Below the pieces are notes generated by a model. That model worked only from the letters and a program-made list of their open reading frames with translations, was not told the DNA's origin and did not search any database. A program made the position numbers and the translations under genes. From Shewanella eurypsychrophilus (lineage in GTDB: Bacteria > Pseudomonadota > Gammaproteobacteria > Enterobacterales > Shewanellaceae): a DNA stretch of 64,000 nucleotides. Where the stretch lies: positions 2,698,501 through 2,762,500 of the forward strand of contig NZ_CP045503.2 of NCBI RefSeq assembly GCF_007004545.3. Reading direction: 5' to 3'. Positions within the stretch are counted from its first letter, which is position 1. Each line of letters opens with the position of its first letter. Shown piece after piece: positions 59,277-64,000 of the stretch.

Positions 59277-60689
59277 ATGAAACTGTTATACAAAGTTGAA
59301 GATAGGCCACCATTAGGTGCCGGAATTGTTTTGGCGCTGCAGCATATGCTTGCTGCGATGGGGGCAATTGTTGCCGTTCCACTTGTTGTTGGCTCAGCCA
59401 TTGGTCTCTCTACTGGTGAGATGGTGATCTTAGTTAACGCAGCTCTAATGGTCTCTGGTATTGTGACCATCATTCAATGTAAAGGTGTTGGCCCCGTAGG
59501 TATTCGTTTACCTGTTGTCATGGGAACCAGTTTTACCTTTGTCGCTATCTCTATATCAATCGGTCTTGAATCTGGTGTCTCTGCCATATTCGGCGCGGCA
59601 TTAGTTGGATCATTTGTGATGATCATTGGTAGCCGTTTTATGCCACAGATCAGAAAGCTATTTCCTCCGGTGGTTTCTGGCACCGTTGTCGTGCTCATTG
59701 GTCTAACTATTTTACCTGTTGCTGTCGATTGGTTTGCTGGTGCTTATGTTGGTCAGGAAGAGTATGGTCAGTTAAGCAATCTAATGCTTGGATCGTTAGT
59801 CCTACTGGTAGTGATTGTACTTTCGCAGTTCGGCAAAGGCATTGTCGCTGCTGCAGCGATAGTCCTAGGTATGTTAGTGGGTTACTTAGTCGCAATAGCG
59901 CTTGGTGTTGTCGATTTTAGCCCTATACAGGAAGCACAGTTTTTTTCCCTGCCAGAAATATTACCTTTTGGGATCAGTTTTACCATTAGCGGTATCATTG
60001 GGATGTCAATTGCCTACCTGGTGACAATTATGGAGTCAACCGGTGACTTTTTAGCCTTGAGTGATGCCACTCATACTAAATTAACGGGTGATAAACTGTC
60101 TAAAGGGATCCTATGTGACGGCTTAGGCAGTGCACTTGCATCTACATTAGGCACAACTCCTTTCTCATCATTTAGTCAAAATGTCGGAATTGTCTCAATT
60201 ACGGGCGTTGCAAGCCGTCATGTTGTTGCGTTGACAGGTTTGATTATGCTGTTTGCCGGTCTTTTTCCTAAAATTGGTGCCCTTGTGGTGACCATACCCT
60301 CACCTGTTCTCGGTGGTGCTGGCATTGTGATGTTCGCCATGATTATCTCATCGGGCATAGGCATTCTCTCAAAAATCAATTTCACAAAACGTAACATGCT
60401 AATCATTGCTGTAGGTGTTGCCACCGGTATGGCTGTGACTATGCGCCCTGATATCCTTAATTATCTACCCGATTCCGTTAAGGTCGTTTTTGGCTCAGGG
60501 ATCACTGCGGGATCTTTGGTTGCACTACTACTGAATATTGTACTTAGGGTGAGCAAGTCAGATGAAGCCCAGTGCACCGAAGAGAAGCGAGAGTGCTTAG
60601 AAGAGATGATTAAGGAGTGCGATGCCTGCGCTGCAGTGGCTCTGGAAAAGGAAGAAGCAAATAAAGCAAAAATTGAGACAACACAGTAA
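59277..60689 (+). CDS. NCS2 xanthine/urate-type permease
   Basis: The 470-residue inner membrane protein begins MKLLYKVEDRPPLGAGIVLALQHMLAAMGAIVAVP. It has the NCS2 nucleobase-ascorbate transporter marks: the QH motif in TM1, VMGTSFTFVA, TVVVLIGLTILPVAV, and the signature STLGTTPFSSFSQNVGIVSITGV. E. coli XanQ/XanP and UacT are the nearest well-known types, and a permease of this type lies at the same place in the E. coli cluster. A Cys/Glu/Lys-rich cytoplasmic tail of about 35 residues (CTEEKRECLEEMIKECDACAA) is unusual. AAGGA lies ahead of the ATG. Confidence 0.88.
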   Translation: MKLLYKVEDRPPLGAGIVLALQHMLAAMGAIVAVPLVVGSAIGLSTGEMVILVNAALMVSGIVTIIQCKGVGPVGIRLPVVMGTSFTFVAISISIGLESGVSAIFGAALVGSFVMIIGSRFMPQIRKLFPPVVSGTVVVLIGLTILPVAVDWFAGAYVGQEEYGQLSNLMLGSLVLLVVIVLSQFGKGIVAAAAIVLGMLVGYLVAIALGVVDFSPIQEAQFFSLPEILPFGISFTISGIIGMSIAYLVTIMESTGDFLALSDATHTKLTGDKLSKGILCDGLGSALASTLGTTPFSSFSQNVGIVSITGVASRHVVALTGLIMLFAGLFPKIGALVVTIPSPVLGGAGIVMFAMIISSGIGILSKINFTKRNMLIIAVGVATGMAVTMRPDILNYLPDSVKVVFGSGITAGSLVALLLNIVLRVSKSDEAQCTEEKRECLEEMIKECDACAAVALEKEEANKAKIETTQ

Positions 60690-60832
60690 TAAGTCAACAT
60701 TGGAACGGATATCGGTCACAAAAGGTTGTACTGAATAAGACGCGGCATACTTGGACGATTAATAATAATCTTAGCATTCAAAAACAAGCGTATATTAGTA
60801 CAACCTACTGATAGCAATAATAATTAGGGGTA

Positions 60833-62152
60833 ATGATGGAATACAATCATACATTAAAAGCAATACGAGCATCGATGTTAGACGTCGCTTGTGTTGTGGA
60901 TGATCCTGTAGATATTGAGAAAAATGTACGCTATATAGAAGATGGATTGCTACTTGTCACCAATGGCCGCATTGAGTGGGTTGGTGAGTGGGAAGAGGGC
61001 AAGGATAAGATCCCTGAAGGGGTAAGAGTACGTAGCTATCCAGGTAAAATAGTCATGCCTGGCTTTATTGATACCCATATCCACTATCCTCAGTCAGAAA
61101 TGGTGGGAGCTTATGGTGAACAGTTGCTGGAGTGGCTGGATAACTATGTATTCCCTACCGAAGTACGTTACAAGGATAAAGACTACGCCAAGGAGATGTC
61201 AGAGTTTTTTGTAAAGCAGCTCCTTCGCAATGGTACGACTACCGCACTCGTATTTGGTACTGTGCATCCTGAGTCAGTCGATTCACTGTTTGAGGTGGCT
61301 GAAAATATCAATATGCGCATGATTGCCGGTAAGGTGATGATGGATCGTAATGCGCCAGATTACCTGCTAGATACGCCCGAGATAAGCTATAACCAAAGCA
61401 AAGAGTTAATTGAAAAGTGGCATAAAAAGGGACGTTTGCTATATGCCATCACCCCTAGATTTGCGCCAACCTCGTCTCCTGAACAGCTGGATATGGCGGG
61501 TAAACTTAAAAAAGAGTTTCCAGATACTTATATGCACACTCATCTTTGTGAAAATAAGAGTGAGATAGAGTGGGTTAAAGAGTTGTTCCCAGATCGTGCC
61601 AGCTATCTTGATGTGTATCATCATCATGGACTTACTGGGCCTAAGAGTATATTTGCGCACAGTATTCACCTTGAAGATTGTGAGTGGGATTGTTTACAAG
61701 AAACAGACTCTGCAATCTCTTTCTGTCCCACATCCAATCTATATCTAGGCAGTGGTTTATTCAAACTTCAAGAGGCGTGGAAACGTAAGGTTAAAGTGGG
61801 TATGGGTACTGATATTGGTGCAGGAACGACCTTCAGTATCATGCAGACTCTGAATGAAGCCTATAAAGTGATGCAGCTACAAGAATATCGATTATCGGCA
61901 TTTGAGGCATTTTACTTGGCAACATTGGGAGGCGCCAAGTCGCTATCATTGGATCACCTTATCGGTAACTTTGAAGTGGGTAAAGAAGCAGATTTTGTGG
62001 TTATCGATCCCTGCGCAACCCCTCTACAGCAGCTTAGGTTCGACAACTCTAAGTCGTTAGCCGATGAGCTGTTTGTACTCATCACCTTAGGTGATGATCG
62101 CAGTATATACCGTACCTACGTAGATGGCCGTTTAGTCTACGCTCGAAACTAA
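60833..62152 (+). CDS. guaD: Guanine deaminase (second copy)
   Basis: The 439-residue enzyme has PGFIDTHIHYPQSEM, YGEQLLEWLDNYVFPTE, TTTALVFGTVHPES, ITPRFAPTSSPEQL, MHTHLCENKSEIEWVKELFPD, FAHSIHLED and GTDIGAGTTFSI. It is clearly paralogous to the gene at 11957 and sits at the E. coli position of guaD, after the permease. TAGGGG precedes the double ATG at 60833. It presumably serves the second cluster while the first copy serves xdhAB. Confidence 0.93.
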   Translation: MMEYNHTLKAIRASMLDVACVVDDPVDIEKNVRYIEDGLLLVTNGRIEWVGEWEEGKDKIPEGVRVRSYPGKIVMPGFIDTHIHYPQSEMVGAYGEQLLEWLDNYVFPTEVRYKDKDYAKEMSEFFVKQLLRNGTTTALVFGTVHPESVDSLFEVAENINMRMIAGKVMMDRNAPDYLLDTPEISYNQSKELIEKWHKKGRLLYAITPRFAPTSSPEQLDMAGKLKKEFPDTYMHTHLCENKSEIEWVKELFPDRASYLDVYHHHGLTGPKSIFAHSIHLEDCEWDCLQETDSAISFCPTSNLYLGSGLFKLQEAWKRKVKVGMGTDIGAGTTFSIMQTLNEAYKVMQLQEYRLSAFEAFYLATLGGAKSLSLDHLIGNFEVGKEADFVVIDPCATPLQQLRFDNSKSLADELFVLITLGDDRSIYRTYVDGRLVYARN

Positions 62153-62184
62153 TTTTGACCATTTAGTCTACGCACGAAACTAAT
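62131..62184. repeat. 31-bp tandem duplication of the guaD tail
   Basis: TTTAGTCTACGCTCGAAAC at 62131 recurs as TTTAGTCTACGCACGAAAC at 62162, with 22 of 23 bases shared and a period of 31. The first copy contains the guaD stop. Confidence 0.85.
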
Positions 62185-62432
62185 CAATAGCAAAAAGGAA
62201 AATCAAGTACGAACGGGAATATCCTGACCTTAGTGTCAAGATATATGGTGAAGTATGGGCTTACGGTAAGTTACCAGCAGTATAGCTGAGCTTATCTATT
62301 GAACATTAGGTTAAGGTTTACCCACGTTTATACCTACAGTGGTTGCTTTAGCTCGTCTGCTTGAAGTCTAAAATGACACTTGCAGGGTGGTCAGTCAGTC
62401 CATATTTTGTGGCTACAAAAGGAAGCAATGAC

Positions 62433-63806
62433 ATGTCTATAAGTAAAACTGTTAACGATGAAGTTGTACCGGCAGAAAAGATCCCTTCAAGTCGATTAGA
62501 TCAGTATTTTCATATATCTGAGCGAGGAAGTAATGTCCGGCAGGAAGTAATTGCGGGCGTCACAACATTCTTAGCAATGGTTTATTCAGTGATTGTAGTA
62601 CCGAGTATGTTAGGTGTCGCAGGCTTTGATCCTGGGGCTGTGTTTGTCGCTACTTGTCTGGTATCTGCTTTTGGCTCACTCTTGATGGGACTTTGGGCTA
62701 AATTACCAATGGCTGTTGGTTGTGCTATTTCACTTACCGCCTTTACCGCCTTTAGCTTAGTGTTAGGGCAAGGGATCAGCATTCCAGTTGCATTAGGTGC
62801 AGTATTCCTGATGGGTGTAGTGTTCACAGCTATTACAGTGACAGGCGTTCGACAATGGATATTAACTAACTTACCTTATGGTATCGCCCATGGTACAGGT
62901 ATAGGTATTGGTCTGTTTTTATTACTTATTGCGGCAAATGGAGTTGGACTTGTCGTTGCTAATCCCCATGATGGTTTACCTGTTGCTTTAGGCGAGTTTA
63001 ATTCACTCTCTGTGATCATGTCAGTCATAGGCTTAGCTGCAATTTTAGGGCTTGAGAAACGCCGTATTCCAGGTGGCATTTTGATAGTTATTGTCGCGAT
63101 ATCTATCTTTGGTTTGATATTTGATCCTGCTGTAACCTATCAAGGTCTTTTTGCTATGCCAGAATTTGGTGGTGAAAACTCACTGATTGGTACAATGGAT
63201 GTGATGGGGGCAATGAATCCTATTATTATTCCGACAGTACTTGCCTTGGTGATGACAGCAATCTTTGATGCTACAGGGACTATTCGCGCTGTTGCAGGTC
63301 AAGCAAATTTACTCGATAAAGATGGTCAGATAATCAATGGTGGTAAAGCACTTACAACTGATTCGGTAAGTAGTATTGTTGCCGGTGCTGTGGGTGGCGC
63401 ACCAGCTGCTGTTTATATTGAGTCTGCTGCGGGTACCGCTGCCGGTGGTAAAACAGGTCTAACTGCGACAGTCGTTGGTGGACTATTTATCTGTATGTTG
63501 TTTCTAGCACCGCTTAGTTACCTTGTCCCTGCGTATGCAACTGCACCCGCGCTGATGTATGTAGGTCTACTCATGTTATCAAACGTCAGTAAGCTTGATC
63601 TTAACGACTCGGTTGATGCCTTGTCTGGATTAATGTGCGCTGTATTCATTGTTCTGACTAGCAATATTGTTACTGGTATCATGCTTGGCTTCTCTGCACT
63701 TGTTATTGGCCGAGTGATCTCAGGTGAATATAAAAAACTTAATGTCGGTACCGTTATTATCGCGATTGTTCTCGTGGCATTTTATGCCGGTGGTTGGGCA
63801 ATTTAG
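62433..63806 (+). CDS. AzgA-type NCS2 purine permease (second copy)
   Basis: The 457-residue inner membrane protein has [67 protein letters not shown] and [27 protein letters not shown]. It is of the same branch as the gene at 27308 and corresponds by position to E. coli GhxQ. The ATG at 62433 has AAAGGAAG 7 bases upstream; an upstream in-frame ATG at 62361 would add 24 residues and looks wrong. Confidence 0.88.
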   Translation: MSISKTVNDEVVPAEKIPSSRLDQYFHISERGSNVRQEVIAGVTTFLAMVYSVIVVPSMLGVAGFDPGAVFVATCLVSAFGSLLMGLWAKLPMAVGCAISLTAFTAFSLVLGQGISIPVALGAVFLMGVVFTAITVTGVRQWILTNLPYGIAHGTGIGIGLFLLLIAANGVGLVVANPHDGLPVALGEFNSLSVIMSVIGLAAILGLEKRRIPGGILIVIVAISIFGLIFDPAVTYQGLFAMPEFGGENSLIGTMDVMGAMNPIIIPTVLALVMTAIFDATGTIRAVAGQANLLDKDGQIINGGKALTTDSVSSIVAGAVGGAPAAVYIESAAGTAAGGKTGLTATVVGGLFICMLFLAPLSYLVPAYATAPALMYVGLLMLSNVSKLDLNDSVDALSGLMCAVFIVLTSNIVTGIMLGFSALVIGRVISGEYKKLNVGTVIIAIVLVAFYAGGWAI

Positions 63807-64000
63807 TAAGTTAAGCTTCATTTTATAGTGAAGTGAAATTCGTATTAAATTAATATTTTCAACGTGATCCGTTAAATGCATTATTAATGCGAAGTTTCAG
63901 ATAAGCTTGTATTACACTCAAGAAACTACTCTAGATACCTCTATGGAACACGGGGATGTTTAGAGTGATATTTAATAAAAATATAATATTAGGTGAGAAA
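63807..64000. other. End of window, noncoding
   Basis: There are 194 AT-rich bases after the last permease with no recognised terminator or gene. Confidence 0.5.

Noticed and set aside
62155..62166. RutR operator half-site TTGACCA
   Set aside because: The matching TGGTCAA half is absent and the sequence lies at the junction of a small tandem duplication.
1..64000. CRISPR arrays, tRNA or rRNA genes, prophage
   Set aside because: No regularly spaced short repeats, no cloverleaf or rRNA-like sequence, and no phage structural or lysis genes were seen.

Overview
The window is most likely a chromosomal segment of a marine gammaproteobacterium close to Shewanella. The base composition is moderate. 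Family assignments are Shewanella-like or enterobacterial-like: YgfK, SsnA, XdhD, YqeB, YqeC, class-B PyrBI, GlcB, and a Tsx-like outer membrane protein. The genus is an inference from protein resemblance and repeat style, not from a marker gene. The whole 64 kb is dominated by purine catabolism and by use of the glyoxylate it yields.

Layout. (1) 1-2496: a partial short-chain dehydrogenase and a TPR plus S41-type secreted peptidase. (2) 2976-17678: a co-directional aerobic purine module. Xanthine dehydrogenase (xdhA, xdhB, maturation factor xdhC) makes urate. A membrane urate oxidase with a C-terminal cytochrome c (puuD), HIU hydrolase (uraH) and OHCU decarboxylase (uraD) make allantoin. Allantoinase, allantoicase and ureidoglycolate lyase take allantoin to glyoxylate plus two urea. 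Guanine deaminase feeds guanine in, malate synthase G takes glyoxylate out, and a RutR-like TetR regulator closes the run. (3) 17.7-19.7 kb: a REP-associated tyrosine transposase with palindromes, and a YtoQ protein. (4) 19.87-33.7 kb: a beta-hydroxyaspartate cycle cluster (bhcD, bhcC, bhcB, divergent IclR regulator bhcR, HbpS-like protein) with a SulP transporter, an AzgA-type purine permease, a class V aminotransferase able in principle to do the bhcA step, a Tsx-like channel and a malic enzyme. (5) 33.7-41.7 kb: an accessory segment of unrelated small genes separated by long related repeats. (6) 41.76-63.8 kb: a second, E. coli ygf-type purine cluster: yqeB, yqeC, ygfJ/mocA-like, ygfK, ssnA, a three-subunit molybdenum hydroxylase, pyrBI, ygfM, xdhD, a xanthine/urate-type NCS2 permease, a second guaD and a second AzgA-type permease.

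How it fits together. Purines would enter through the Tsx-like channel and three NCS2 permeases, then be deaminated and oxidised to urate and broken down to glyoxylate. Two glyoxylate molecules can be converted to oxaloacetate by the beta-hydroxyaspartate cycle, with no carbon loss. Alternatively glyoxylate can condense with acetyl-CoA through GlcB, with malic enzyme drawing malate to pyruvate. No urease is present here, so the fate of urea is not visible. The second cluster looks like an alternative, possibly low-oxygen, purine hydroxylase system.

The finding I rate highest is this placement of a beta-hydroxyaspartate cycle directly beside a complete purine-to-glyoxylate pathway. It is accompanied by a shared 17-bp inverted-repeat motif that may be the BhcR operator. 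The repeat array at 33.9-41.7 kb is the main unexplained structure. No tRNA, rRNA, CRISPR array or prophage was recognised.
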